This document shows, piece by piece, positions 25,457 through 36,780 of a DNA stretch of 64,000 nt. The stretch is from Ceratothoa steindachneri (lineage: Eukaryota; Arthropoda; Malacostraca; Isopoda; Cymothoidae), in assembly GCA_963969495.1 (NCBI GenBank), contig OZ018337.1, forward strand, positions 83,674,777-83,738,776, in the 5' to 3' direction. Position numbers and translations under genes: made by a program. Each line of letters begins with the position of its first letter. Within the stretch, counting starts at the first letter, position 1. Below the pieces are notes generated by a model. The model did not search any database. It was not told where the DNA came from and saw nothing but the letters and a program-made list of their open reading frames with translations.

Positions 25457-26635
25457 TCAGTCTTTCAACCTACTCGACTTACCCATATTATGGTACTTGA
25501 CTACCTTTAAATTGACCATTAAGGCTAGAGCGGCCCGTTGCAGCGGGGCATAATTGATGAGAACTTCAGTCCAATAGCTCTCCTTTAACAAGGTACACGG
25601 GAAGATCGTGTCTGGGTTCAATTTTTGGGGATCGACAAAACTTTTCCCTGCGAGGTCCTTAATGGGCGTGGCGCTCACTACGACTTGGCGATTTAGCGTT
25701 AACGCCGTGGACGTTCCGTTCGGGGAGAAGACTACTAGGGGTAGTGGATACTCATCCGGGTCTACAATTTGACTAGTCTTACCTGGGTGTATTGCAATAG
25801 CACCTCTTTCCTCCTTCCTTGTCAACTCATTTGACTCGATTCTCTTCGCCGGTAGTTCCTCTGATACACTTGCTCGTACTTCTTTCCTGATAACCCCATT
25901 TGGCTGGGTTCTCCTCGTAGGTTCTTCCTTAGGTACTCCTGCTGGTACCTTATTTCTACTTCCTACTTCTTCCATCGTTACCCCATTTGGCTGGGTTTCC
26001 CTCGATGGTCCTTTATTAGCTCCAGGCCTGGCTACAACTTCCTCGGCCTCTATGAGATTGTCGATAGGTGCTCTTTCGAGTGCGAGCAATCTTTCCTTTT
26101 CTTCTCTCTCTTCTCTTTCCGCTTGAGCACCTTGTTTTTCCCTCTGTATTCTTCTTTCATCTATTTTTTTTTTAATCTTGATTCTCCTTTCTTTCGACTC
26201 TTTTTCCTTCTTCATTCTCCTTTCCTCAGCTTCTTTTTCTGCTTTTGCTATTTCCTTTTCCCGTCGAGTTCTTCTTTCTTCATCTTCCAACTTTATCTTT
26301 AGTCTTCTTTCTTGATCTTCCATTTCTATCCTTATTTTGAATTACTGTGCTTCTCTTTTCAACAGTATTAGTCTTTCGCTTGTTTTACTTCCTCTCAGCC
26401 TTCTTCTTTCCTCTATTTCTATTCTCCACTGTATTCAGGATTCTTCACTTTTCCGGTTCATCCGTATTTCTATATTTTCCCTTTTTCTATCAAACTCTAT
26501 TATTTCTTCTTCTTCTTCTCTTTGTATTCTCAATTCTTCAAAGATGTAGGCATCCATATCCTCGCCTTCAAATCCCCAAATTTGGGCTTGTAGGTAAAAT
26601 CTTTTGACCGGATCCATTTTGTGTTGGTCTGTCAT
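25457..26635 (-). pseudogene. Gag-like coiled-coil protein of the LTR element
   Basis: The likely start is the ATG ending at 26635 (MTDQHKMDPVKRFYLQAQI). The same frame continues through two in-frame stops (one at 26435, one between it and 26323) to 25457, about 390 codons. Order of parts: a short N-terminal head with WGFEGEDMDAYIF; a very long Glu/Lys/Arg-rich coiled coil (for example EKEAEERRMKKEKESKERR); a linker with three imperfect repeats of roughly 27-30 residues marked by ETQPNGVTMEE, RTQPNGVIRKE and RIESNELTRKE; and a C-terminal globular-looking part with TIFPCTLLKESYWTEV. Arginine/glutamate-rich coiled coils of this kind occur in gypsy-type Gag proteins of arthropods. There is no CCHC zinc knuckle in the visible frame. 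Host-gene origin is less likely given the flanking LTRs. Confidence 0.6.
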
Positions 26636-26934
26636 ATTTTCCTTACTTTACTCTCAGGTAATTATGCCACCACTCACCAGGTTGCGCTCAGCATAACTTA
26701 CCCATAATCCCACTACTATGTTGATTGAAATACCACTCCCGACAACAAATTTACCACTTGGCCTACCAATTACCTTTAGATTGTTACCACCCCTAACTCT
26801 ACCAATTTTCCTCTTGTCAATTATTCTCTTATTCCTGATCTAATATTCCTTTACGTGTTGGCTCTTTCTTAATTTGACACTGCTGGGTTCTTTCTAATAA
26901 CAACCTACAAACCTGACAACACTTTTATTTATTT

Positions 26935-27317
26935 CGTAGAATTCCCCCCCTTTTTGTTCTATCTCTAAGAGTGCTAAGTGAGTATAATATATTTAGATAT
27001 CGGAATATCTTAAAAAAGAGAGCTGTTACGAAACACGTAAGGATATAAAAGAAACGCCCACTAATTCCCCAAATTATCTTATATTTTACCTTTATCAAAT
27101 GAATACATAACCTTTATACATTAACTACAGCAATACTCTGAATATTATTATGAACAAAAATTAATTAAATTAGTTTACCCACAGAAATTGGTTGACGTTT
27201 TCTCTAGACAAAACAATAATATAAGAATTAGGCTTACGGACTCATGTGGAGTTTAAAGGGCCTCAGAAATGTTATTGACTCACGACGCGTGCTGTGTGTC
27301 CAGTTATAGATGGGGTC
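26935..27317 (-). repeat. LTR-like repeat, copy 3 (truncated 5' LTR)
   Basis: Nearly the same as 23383-23760: GTAGAATTCCCCCCC, ACGAAACACGTAAGGATATA, GGACTCATGTGGAGTTTAAA. Similarity stops after the GTGTGTCCAG-TAGATGGG region, so the subrepeat array is absent here. Confidence 0.75.
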
Positions 27318-28479
27318 ATTTTAAACAAATATTTCAGAGTTCAAGTTGGCCAAAGATTAACAGGTAGCTGGTACGCGCTGGGGTTGCAAAAGAAAGACAA
27401 TGACGAAAATATATCTTTACTAAAGACAAAGTGATATTTTTATTTACACAAAAATTATGTTTAAAGGAATTGTTAGCCCAGACAGGGTTAAAGGTTTCCA
27501 CGCGACACGGATAGGTTAATTAAGGGATTATAGAGGGCAAATTCAGTTTAGTGATTTAAAGGTGGATTTTATGTAAACTGGGGTGTTCAAGTCAATCTGG
27601 AGGCAAGAACGGTTACGATTACCTTACCTGCTCGTTGCCGAAAAGGAGCCATTTGGGGTACGATGAATTCGACTAAAGAAGTCGGTTTACCTCTTGCTTC
27701 AGACGAGAAAGCACTTCTCGCCTTCGGAATTTGGAATCCCTGTCAAATCCTTGCCGATTGACTATGGCAGAGTTTAATCTGATGTCGAAGCTTGCGGATT
27801 GAGTAAGGCAGAGTCTACTGATCGATTTAGCCTTTAACTCGAATTGAAATCGCCGCTGGGGTGGAGCGTCCTTTAGCTCGTTCGCCAGAGTAGGTGGAAG
27901 TCTAGCAGGGCTGCTCTCTTAACTCAGTCGAAGCGTTATGTAGGCTCCGAATGCGCGCGCGAATTTGGGAAAAAGTTGGCGAATCCTTGAAGAAGGAATC
28001 GTGATAACCTTGGTTGGAATGTCCAACGGATTTCAACCTTCGAGCGAAAAGCCAAAATACTAGCAGTGAGGTAGTCGTGGGAGACGTTCACCTCAGTCCC
28101 TAGGCAAATACAGCTGGGGTGTGTAATAATGGCGTCGACCGCCTCCTTGCCCAGGTTCAGCCATACTTTCACAGCTCCATGCGGTGATCTCAGGATCCAC
28201 GTGGGTACAGAAGGGCACGTGGTCGCCATTTGACCTCATTCTGATACAGTGAAAGTGCGTGAAAAATATAGTTTCATGTAAAACTTGAAAAAATAGTCGA
28301 AACAAAGGTGGTTTTATTATAAAATGCATACAAGTTACAAACTGACGTATTGTTCAAAGATTTGTGGAGATTAATGATGGTGTACAAAGTATTTATAGAA
28401 ATTTCAGGAAATTTATCTCCTTTACGCCTGTGTCCTATGAAAGGACAACCCCTATGAACACAACAATAACAGAATAAAG
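27318..28479. other. GC-richer block next to the decayed ORF; possible LTR or promoter
   Basis: On the minus strand this block starts near 28470, has TATAAATAC near 28400 and AATAAAACC near 28317, and then a GC-rich part to about 27600. Within it two adjacent 37-base-class repeats share CTCTGCC and AGTCAATC-GGCAAG (27740-27825). The frame at 27936-28229 shows no known motif. The order TATA, AATAAA, just downstream of a decayed ORF with a C-terminal hydrophobic segment, would suit an LTR, but no second copy lies in the window. Confidence 0.3.
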
Positions 28480-30250
28480 GAATTGTAAATTTACAGAGCC
28501 TAAACTACCATAGTTTCCCTTTACATTAAACGTTACAGTTTCGAGTGCAGCCCAGGCCCTTGCATTTTCTATAGCCATAGGTTCTGCTTGTTAGACTATC
28601 ATTTCTTGACCTTCTTCACCTTTCCCAAGCTCATTCTTTGTCGATGATACTCCAATCGACCCCAATCGTTGTTCTGTGGCACCAGCCACTATAACACCCA
28701 GGCCCCCAGTTTCTTCCAATTTTTTAATGAATCCTAGCGGTCTCGGAATCTTAAATTTAACAGCTCAATGGATTTCTTCAATTATGTATTATTAGGTCAT
28801 CTGTAATCCTTTGGCCACCTTTGGAAAAAATGAAGTAAATTTGATCAACTCCAGGTGTTTGAAAGAGTTGGGTTCTACTATATTTTTTAGCTCGTGACAG
28901 ATTTAAGTGTATGATAGAAAAGGTTCCGTCGATCAAATTTAAATTTCTACTTATCTAACAGGTGACAATAAAACGTGTTGGACATTGTGTGCAGGAGTGT
29001 CAAAATGGAAATCCGAAGAATTGAGATCTCTGTTCCCCGGTGCGCGGATCACAAGAAGCCTGACATCGTTTAATGTATCAACATCCACCTGATGACCGTG
29101 TACGGGGTCACAGAGAGGCTCGACAACGGGGTAGATATCAAAGATTAACCTCATTCAGGCAAACGACATGTAGTTAACCATTTGGTAACGTGAAAGGCCT
29201 TCGAAATTGCTCCAAAACTCAAAATGACTGGGCTTGCGAAGAGGAAGAACAAATTGATGGTCACGTATCCAAGGCCGTCTAGGAGGACGTTGGCAAGTGA
29301 AGAATGTTCGAGGAAAGGATACTTTTCACCGACCGTATTCAAAAACAACCTCGAAAGCGTTGTTTTTGCCTTCTCAACGACTTGATGTGTCATGGCAATT
29401 GATTCTCAGTATTTTCTGATAAAAAAAACTTTACGGTCGATCCAATCATCTACTTGGAAACACTCGCCCTGCAAAGCTTTAGCCAGGACGTTCCTGAGCT
29501 CCACTATATGTTTAATGTACGAAATGCTTGGAATGCTTTTAAGAATCGAATTAATAAAATATAAGGTTATTGAGATAGATATCGTTTGATCACGTATTAA
29601 ATTACCTGCACATAGATGAAGGATATTTTTCCCTAAAAGAGCTATAAGAATTTGATCGTATGCTAAACCTTAGAGACGTCTTTGATCATAAACAGCATTG
29701 CAAATTAAAGAGCAACTCCAGAATAAAACTCACCAGACATAAATGGAAGGTAAAAAATACGAGTTTGCTTTACACTGGTGAAGTCAGGAGAGCCTTTAAT
29801 TTGAGATGTATCTTTAATGATGAAAACAAGCTCCTCAATATTATAATAACTTAAATTTTTAAAAAAATCTATATTGTCAGGTGAAAGAAATTCCATTGGT
29901 AGATAACAAATAGGATTGTGTGGCATTATATTTTGCACTAACGCTATGGCATCGGAAGCTGAAGATAAGGCATCAGATAAACGCGAAATATGACATCAAA
30001 CAAAGGATCGTCATGTTGTTTGTTTTTAAAAACCATACCGGCCTAATAGTTAAGTTGGTTTTTAGATGAGGGATCCGACCATGGACTCCCGATTTCGTTA
30101 TTTAGGCTCACATTTTTTCTGCCGTCTTAAATTAAGGCTAATCCAAAATTAGTATTTTCTTCATTCTGAAATAGAAATGCGTAATTTTAATTACTATAGC
30201 TCCATTCCAAATTAGGATATCTATAAGTTACGAGAGTGCCTGTTAGAGTG
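28480..30250 (-). pseudogene. Decayed, unrecognised protein-coding region
   Basis: Reading the minus strand from about 30250 to 28480, protein-like segments follow one another and switch frame several times. They include GTLVTYRYPNLEWSY near 30230, EIGSPWSDPSS near 30080, PICYLPMEFLSPDNIDFF near 29910, a block at 29151-29393 with GYVTINLFFLFASPVILSF, one at 28951-29154 with DIYPVVEPLCDPVHGHQ, and near 28730-28480 one with IPRPLGFIKKLEE that ends in the hydrophobic LQFLYSVIVVFIGVVLS. Together they would be about 580 residues. I do not recognise the family. A membrane protein with a C-terminal anchor is suggested; a retroelement or viral envelope remnant and a host pseudogene are both possible. 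Confidence 0.4.
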
Positions 30251-32109
30251 AGGTGAATGGAAGAAAGTTCACTTTAGTCGCGCATTTATTAATTTATGTT
30301 TGAAAGCAAAAGGGCTGACCGTGGATGAAGGAATGATAGGATTTTTCTTTAATCTGAGATGAAGGGGTTTGTCTGTGCAATGCACTCTGAAACGCTTTTA
30401 GCGTAGAAAATATTATGGGTGACCTCAAGCCAAATGGTCAGGTATAAAGTGTTTATAGGAGGGGTAATTAATTTTACTGGAGTTGATTTGTATGGACCAT
30501 AGTTTGTGCGAGAGATTTTTCTTAAAATTTGGTCTAGAATTAAAATAAAGAGAAATAACCAGCATCTAAAAGTAATCGATAAGTTAGACCATGTTTATGA
30601 TAATTATACCCAAATAAATAAGCCCTTAAATATCTAAGGACCTAGATGAAGGAAAATAATATCATAATTATAATTTTGAAAGCATTAAGATTTCTGAAGC
30701 TCTTTCAGAAGATATCATCTTGTTTTTACCATTGTTAGGGTGAATCAATGAAGAGGAGCAAATGAGGAGTTACAATTCAGAAAAAAAAATTAATTTAAGG
30801 AACAGGGAATAGGCAGCGTCAGTTTAAAATAAGAGAGATAAAAGAGAATAAGGAGGAGGCTCTAGGTGTCTCTAGAAATATATCACTATAGAAATTATAG
30901 CCACTTTTAGGAGCAAATGATATTTATGCCTAGATAAAAAAGATAGATTTTTGGAATAAATATCGTGGAAGTATAATTTCTCGATTTTTATGGTTTATGG
31001 CAGCTTATATTGGGTTTTCATCTGGTTATAGGAGCAATTTAATTTTCTCAGCTTTTCATGTAACAGAATAGTAAATCAAACTACCAAAACGCCCCAAACT
31101 TCAAGCAATTAATTCCTTGCACCCAAATCTTTCATAAAATAAAAGCGAGAAAGAAACACCAACTTTTTCCTCAATTCTCATCAAACAAGTCGTTCACCTG
31201 AACCCAGAAGATCATCACTCAACCCAACTGTCAAGAAAACCCGCTATGCCATAAATGGTCCAAGTAAACTTTGTTGGTGATATTCTAAGAAATTTAAAAT
31301 GGATAATGCCTTTCTTATCCGACCAAGCGCACGAGTAGTTGTTTTGTGGTTGAGGTGTCTATTTTTTTAAAATCTATTTCTCAGTCTTCAAGATTATTTC
31401 ATCGTATAGAATATTTAATATTAGTGTACATAAGAAAATTTTGTCTTCTATTACCAGCATATTCCAAAGAAGTTTACCATTTAATCAACAAATGTTGATA
31501 CTTTCTTTCAAGGTTACCGCTGTCAGGTCGCGATAAATCAATTGCCCTAAATACCTGAAGTAGAAAATTTAAAACACTAACGGTCGTATGATAAAACAAA
31601 TATGAAATGAACCTTTAAGCAAAAAACCTATTTATCATGTATTTTACATTTTATCCTTTTTCATATAATAAATATATGATTAATTGTGAAGCTACACTAA
31701 ATCTGATAAAAGTGCATTTTACATTTTTCTTAGCATACGGCCGTAAGAGTCTGAAGATACAACACTCTACTTAACTTGAGAAGCAAGACTGCTATAATAA
31801 ACGTAAATTGATGAGGTCAAGAGCCTTCGTGAGGCCCAAGGGGTAAAAGAAACTAGGTAATTCTAATTTTTGGCTTTTTCCGCATCTTCTACCTTTTTCA
31901 CAGGACGAAAATAGATAAGGTACAGAAAGTTCCCTGCTTCACCCAATTACTTCTCAAAAGGCCACAAACTTTCTGAGTGTAAAACCCAAAGATATAATTA
32001 GTCCTAAATTCTAAAAATTTCAGTGATTTGGGTTAATTTTTAGTAAAGTGCAGAATTAAGAATCTCTTTTGCTCTAAACTTTTGGTAATTGGTTACCATC
32101 GTAACTGCG
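30251..32109. other. AT-rich stretch, nothing recognised
   Basis: No supported gene or repeat pairing; only short AT-driven frames. Confidence 0.45.
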
Positions 32110-33210
32110 CTGGATGAGGGGGAGCTCATGGAACGGGGCACGGTTGTGTTTCGCGGAGACATGTACATTTATTCATATTTCTTCCCTATATTTCGACTAT
32201 TTCATTACTTTTAAATAGCAATGCATTTTATTGCAATCACATAGTAATCAAGTTAATTTAATACTTCCCTATCAAGAAATAGAGCAGTATTACTTTAATT
32301 GACCTATTTCAAAATCATACCATCGCCTATTAAATAACCTATTAATTCAACACGCTAGCAAAAGATATCCAGGAGATGTTGCCAGGGATTCTGGACTCGA
32401 GCTTAATCTGCCCTGCACCGCAATCCAACTCTTTCAGTACATCTTTATGAATGGAATCATTGAAGTTAGTGAGATAGATCATCTTACAATTCAGATATAG
32501 AGGCTATAGGAGGGAAGGAATGTCATGATTTGAAGTTATTTGTAAAACTAGCGTGGATTGTTAATTCAGAATCTATTTATCATGAAGATTATAGTAAAAT
32601 ACCATTTTTCAAATACCCTTGAGGCCTAGTTTTAGTTATTTACAAGAGGAAGGCATTAATTTATTTATAAAGCAACGTAGCAGGGGTTTGATCTTATTTT
32701 TCTTATCGTTTTTTCATCGAGACAGAGAATATAAGAAAATGAATATAAAAATATGAAGAGTAAAAAAATAGAAGAAGGTAGGATGGAAATAAACGATCTC
32801 TAAAAAAATTTTATTTCCTGAATCTCTTATGTTTGATGATTAAAATAAGAGAATGAAAAATGTTGCAAGATCATTTACCAATTTGAAATGAGTACAAAAT
32901 AGCTTAGCAACCTTTGAAAAGAAAAGGACGATTCCATAACGGTTCTAAACCTTGTACAATATTTTATTTAATTTTGTCTAACAATGAATTACTGGTTACT
33001 ATACAAGGAGTGAAAATTATAAAATGCTTGATCAAAGATCAAAACGAAGGGACTAAAAATGACTTAGGATTTAATTATACTTCAAATAAGAGAGCGCAAC
33101 TTGAAAGAATTAGGAATTAAATTGAGATTTAAATGGTTTTAGAAGCAAACCGTGTCTTTATATTAGAGGGAACCTGTAACGATCTAGGAACCAAATTGTT
33201 AAAATCTCAA
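32110..33210 (+). repeat. Dispersed repeat C, copy 1
   Basis: It matches 53070-53820 in the same orientation with gaps. Shared landmarks are TTTATGAATGGAATCATTGA against TCGTGAATGGACTCATTGA, GTTATTTGTAAAA, a TTTTTCAAAT block, and AATCTCTTATGTTT-ATTAAAA near 32820 (53585 in the other copy). The frame at 32914-33120 lies inside it but is not conserved. Class unknown. Confidence 0.65.
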
Positions 33211-34197
33211 AGTCATTACGCCAAGCCTTTGTGAGGCGTAATTTTAATTCAGAATTATTCATAAATTTTCATCCTGATGCACAAGAGTTCAAAAAATCAT
33301 CTTCAGACTTTATGATACATATTAGGAGAAAAAATATCGATAGAAGAAAACAAAAAGCACAACTCGACCTTAAAGAGTGAAATGAAAATAACTAAATGAA
33401 AAAACATGTAGTTAAATCTTTTACTAAAATGAGAATGGATAATAAAGATTTATAAAAATTTGGGAACTTTGCGATAACAATAATTCAACCCTCTAAAAAT
33501 ATGTCATTCGCCTACTATTTTCCGCATATCTATAACATTAGAAGCTATTTTTAGTTATGTTTTTCTGGTGTCTGGTAGCAAATTGCATAATATGCTTCAC
33601 AGAGATATACAGAAAACTGAGATACATTGATTTACTTAAGTCATCATAATACACCATATATTAAACTTAATCTTCCACACCTCTTTTAAGACAAACTTCA
33701 TTGTGAAATTCATTTCATTGTCAATCATTTAATAATATTTCCCAATATATTATCACTAAAATAAGGTAAAATATCCAAATTTAATCAAATAAGAGAGTAA
33801 GTATATCATAGACTAAAAATATTCCTCCAGCGAAATAAAGAGAAGACATTTTCCATCTTGTTTAGCTGTCCAATCGACCAACAAAATTCTCTCAACGTGT
33901 CAAATACCTTCTCTTTCTTGTCTCAATATCCTGATTTCTATTGTATTTTGGACTTAGTTTATATCCTCGTCTCTGTTTTATATCAATATTGTAGAGAGAA
34001 ATGCAAAACTGAATGACAAAGAACAGATCTTCATTGAAATTGAGTATTTGTTTCTTGAATGATGAGTACTTGTAGCCTTGATGGGTTTTGAATATTGCCT
34101 TTTCCTTCGAGAAAGGAAACAATGTATATCGGGTGAAAACAATCTAAGAAAATCAGTCATTCAAAACCAAGAGGCAAACTAAAGAATATCAATGACA
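33211..34197. other. AT-rich stretch, nothing recognised
   Basis: No motif-bearing frame; 33892-34160 on the minus strand is open but has low-information sequence. Confidence 0.4.
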
Positions 34198-34199
34198 TT

Positions 34200-34203
<4 letters not shown>

Positions 34204-34292
<89 letters not shown>
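34204..34292. repeat. Compound (TA)n(GA)n microsatellite
   Basis: About 44 bases of TA followed directly by about 45 bases of GA, just outside the left end of the Penelope-like element. Confidence 0.97.
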
Positions 34293-34293
<1 letters not shown>

Positions 34294-34320
34294 AGAGGGG
34301 TTGTGCGTTGACAGGCGTAT

Positions 34321-34753
34321 TTTTAGGATTGAGAAGTAGGCTAAATTTAGGAAGTTCATTATTATATTATAACTTCTTGGTACCGACGTTTCGGGTAGGA
34401 ACCCATTCTCAAGGATATGAGATTATAAATAGACACAAACGTAAGAATTTTGTAGATAAGTTATCAGATATTTAAAAATTAATTATATGGGAAATAGGAA
34501 GCAGCAAAGGTGGTAATATTCCAATTATAAAAATGCAGGGCTTTTAACTATTAGGGAATAGGAAATATGTTTTGTTTTTAAATAAAACTAAGATTAGTTA
34601 GTTTTGGGTCTCTTTATTTTAAAAAGGTAGAGATAATAGAAATATTCGAAAGATAGGAAGGGGTTTGGGGGGGAGTGGATTTGGCGTGTATAATTTGTAG
34701 TAAAAGAGGAAATGAGCTTGTGTCAGAGTTTAAAGTGGGGGTTTTAAATTTAG
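34321..34753 (-). repeat. Penelope-like terminal repeat (3' side)
   Basis: Downstream repeat arm of the element, in the sense orientation of the element's coding strand. It holds the hammerhead-like motif at 34376-34417. Confidence 0.8.
34376..34417 (-). ncRNA. Hammerhead-ribozyme-like motif
   Basis: On the minus strand: CTTGAGAA, a GGGT/ACCC stem with a short loop, then CGAAACGTCGG. This follows the layout of the hammerhead motif known in Penelope-like terminal repeats (CUGANGA, stem II, GAAA, cleavage at GUC). The first core box departs from consensus, so self-cleavage is doubtful. Confidence 0.5.
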
Positions 34754-34860
34754 TTTAAAGAGCTTCCAGTGTACGTAGTTGGTTTTCGTTCTTTGCTCTA
34801 TCTTGAATTGAAAAATCATTTAAGTTTGCTTTATGGTGTGGATGTCTGTTTTCCTATTTT

Positions 34861-36240
34861 ATGAGGATAGGGAAGAATTCGGGAGTAGTGAGTGGGGCTC
34901 CAGTTCTATTGCCGATGCCTAAATGTGCGCAAATACGGGTATGTAGTGTGCGCAGTGGGGATTCTAAATACACTTCGGAATTACATCTCGAGCAGTTGAA
35001 TTCATATACGATTATGATGGAGGATCTAAGCAGCGTTGGTATTTTGTCTTTAATGTTGAAAAGATGTTGTACTTTGCGTGTGTTTTGACAAATTGGTATA
35101 AATTGTGTTGCAGGAAATGAATTTTTCAGAAATGGTGAGAGTTTGGTCCAGATAAATGAATTGAGGGGGTCTGATATATGGGAGAGGTAGTAAAACCTTT
35201 TCTTTAGGGACGTTGTATGAGGGATATTTAAGGGTCAATATTTTATTGATCAAATTTCGAAGAGTTCGGTCGTATAAGTTTGAAGGATCTCCGTTTTGTT
35301 GGAAATAGTTAGTGACGAAAGTGATCTCGTTGTGGAAATTGAGGTATGAGGTGGAGAGATTGTAAGCGCGAGAAGTAAGCTTTTGATAGAGTTTAATTTG
35401 ATTTAAGTGGAAAAATGAGTGAGAAAATGGAGTCGAGAGCCCGTATGTGTATGTTTTAGGTGAATTGAAGTGGAGAAACCGTTGGTTGTGCTTGTTATTG
35501 GTAGTTCTAAAAAAGGAATGGAGTTCTCCTTTTCCTTTTCTTGAGGAAATCTACTATTTGGATGTAACTGGTTTATGTACTCTAGAAATTTATCAGATGA
35601 ACTTTTAGAGCGGAAAACGGCGCTGATGTCGTCTACGTATCTCCTGTAGAAGATAGAACGGAATTGTAAGCAACATTGGTCAAGTGCTTCTTCTTCTCAG
35701 TTACAAATGAAGAGATTTACGAGAGAGGCGGCAATAGGACTTCCCTTTGCCAGGCCATCTATTTGGTGAAAAAAGTTCCCATTAAATGAGAAATAGTTTT
35801 CGTGAGAAACTGTAGGTAGTATTTTCTTTATTTGTTTTTTCATTAAAACAGTGAAAGAAAGAATTGGGATAAAGAAACGCGCAAGGAAAAAAAATATTAA
35901 TTGTTTTTAAAAGTCTGGCACTGGTGTATAGGGAGGATATGTCAGAACTAGCCATATATAGGTCAAAATTTTGTTTTGTAATTTCTTATTTTAAGTGTAT
36001 AGATTTTTTGACAGTGTATTGGTTTGTGACAAGGGGGGTATTAATTGGAGCAATGAATTTAGCTGTTCTATAATAAGATAGGTTATAGGTTGCTAGAATA
36101 TGGGAAGGGGGTATATTAGTTTTAGGGATTTTAGAGAGGCCGTATAGTTGGCCTTAGATGGGGCCTGTAGAGTGGGGCTGTTTGTAGGTCTCTTGGTCAA
36201 GCAAACAACGAGAATCAACTAGGTACATTGGAATCTCTTT
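34861..36240 (-). pseudogene. Penelope-like reverse transcriptase with GIY-YIG-region C-terminus
   Basis: The minus strand from about 36240 shows, in shifting frames, LYGLSKIPKTNIPP (finger region), SSDISSLYTS (motif A, D-x-S-S-L-Y-T), DGLAKGSPIAASLVNLF (motif B), a TGA stop near 35700, then YRRYVDDISAVF (motif C, with YVDD at 35628-35639). FPQEKEKENSIPFLEL and a thumb follow. Near 35088-34861 are NIKDKIPTLLRSSIIIVYEF, NCSRC and YLESPLRTLHTRICAH, with RTGAPLTTPEF. These match the linker and endonuclease region of Penelope proteins: the C-x2-C knuckle, the Y-x-G-S/T-x-R-x-L-x-x-R-I pattern and the R-T-G signature. Several frameshifts and stops abolish function. It is about 450 residues, shorter than a full family member. 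Confidence 0.85.
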
Positions 36241-36245
36241 ATATT

Positions 36246-36687
36246 AGATTTAAAAACCAGACTTTAAACTCTGACCCAAGCTTATTTCCACTTTTACTGC
36301 AACTATAATCACCTAGGAATTATACACGCCAAGTCCACTCCCCCCAAAACAACCCTTATCTTTCTAATATTTCTATTATATCCCTCTCTTTACAATAAAT
36401 ACACCCCAAAATAATTAATCTCGGTTTTATTTTAATAACAGAAACATATTTCCTATTCCCTAATAGTTAAAAGCCCTGCATTTTTCAAATTTAAATATTA
36501 CCACCTCTGCTGCTTCCCATTTCCCATATAATTAATTTATAAATATCTGATAACTTATCTACAAAATTCTTACGTTTGTGTATATTTATAATCTCATATC
36601 CTTGAGAATGGGTTCCTACCCGAAACGTCGGTACCAAGAAGTTATAATATAATCATGAACTTCCTAAATTTAGCCTGCTTATTTATC

Positions 36688-36692
<5 letters not shown>
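36246..36692 (+). repeat. Penelope-like terminal repeat (inverted, 5' side)
   Basis: Inverted copy of 34321-34753, read left to right. Differences between the arms are scattered substitutions and a few short gaps, meaning both have aged since they were formed. Confidence 0.8.
36599..36640 (+). ncRNA. Hammerhead-ribozyme-like motif, second copy
   Basis: Same motif as at 34376-34417 in the opposite orientation: CTTGAGAATGGGTTCC and ACCCGAAACGTCGG. The motif is unchanged between the two arms while the surrounding sequence varies. Confidence 0.5.
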
Positions 36693-36768
<76 letters not shown>

Positions 36769-36780
36769 ATATACATATAT
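36693..36780. repeat. (TA)n microsatellite
   Basis: About 85 bases of TA repeats directly beyond the right end of the Penelope-like element. Confidence 0.97.

Larger units (their letters stand above)
23383..27317 (-). mobile_element. Gag-only LTR retroelement, possibly non-autonomous
   Basis: Two same-orientation copies of the LTR-like repeat (26935-27317 and 23383-24430) bracket a minus-strand gag-like gene, in the order expected on the minus strand: 5' LTR, 0.3-kb leader, gag, short remainder, 3' LTR. About 1.0 kb between the end of gag (25457) and the 3' LTR has only short frames, with no protease, reverse transcriptase, RNase H or integrase motifs. The 5' LTR is cut at 27317, where similarity stops abruptly. 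This looks like a deletion derivative or a LARD/TRIM-like element mobilised by a partner. The LTR boundaries are approximate and no target-site duplication could be established. Confidence 0.65.
34321..36692 (-). mobile_element. Penelope-like retroelement with inverted terminal copies
   Basis: Two arms of about 440 bases (34321-34753 and 36246-36692) are reverse complements at high identity, for example GCAGGGCTTTTAACTATTAG near 34536 and its complement near 36464. They flank a minus-strand reverse transcriptase and GIY-YIG-type coding region. Penelope-like elements typically carry such pLTR repeats, either direct or inverted. Both outer ends sit beside (TA)n tracts, suggesting insertion into a TA microsatellite. 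The coding part is broken, so this copy is dead. Confidence 0.85.

Noticed and set aside
26337..26607. Plus-strand Ser/Leu/Phe-rich frames that look like membrane proteins
   Set aside because: Antisense of the charged gag coiled coil.
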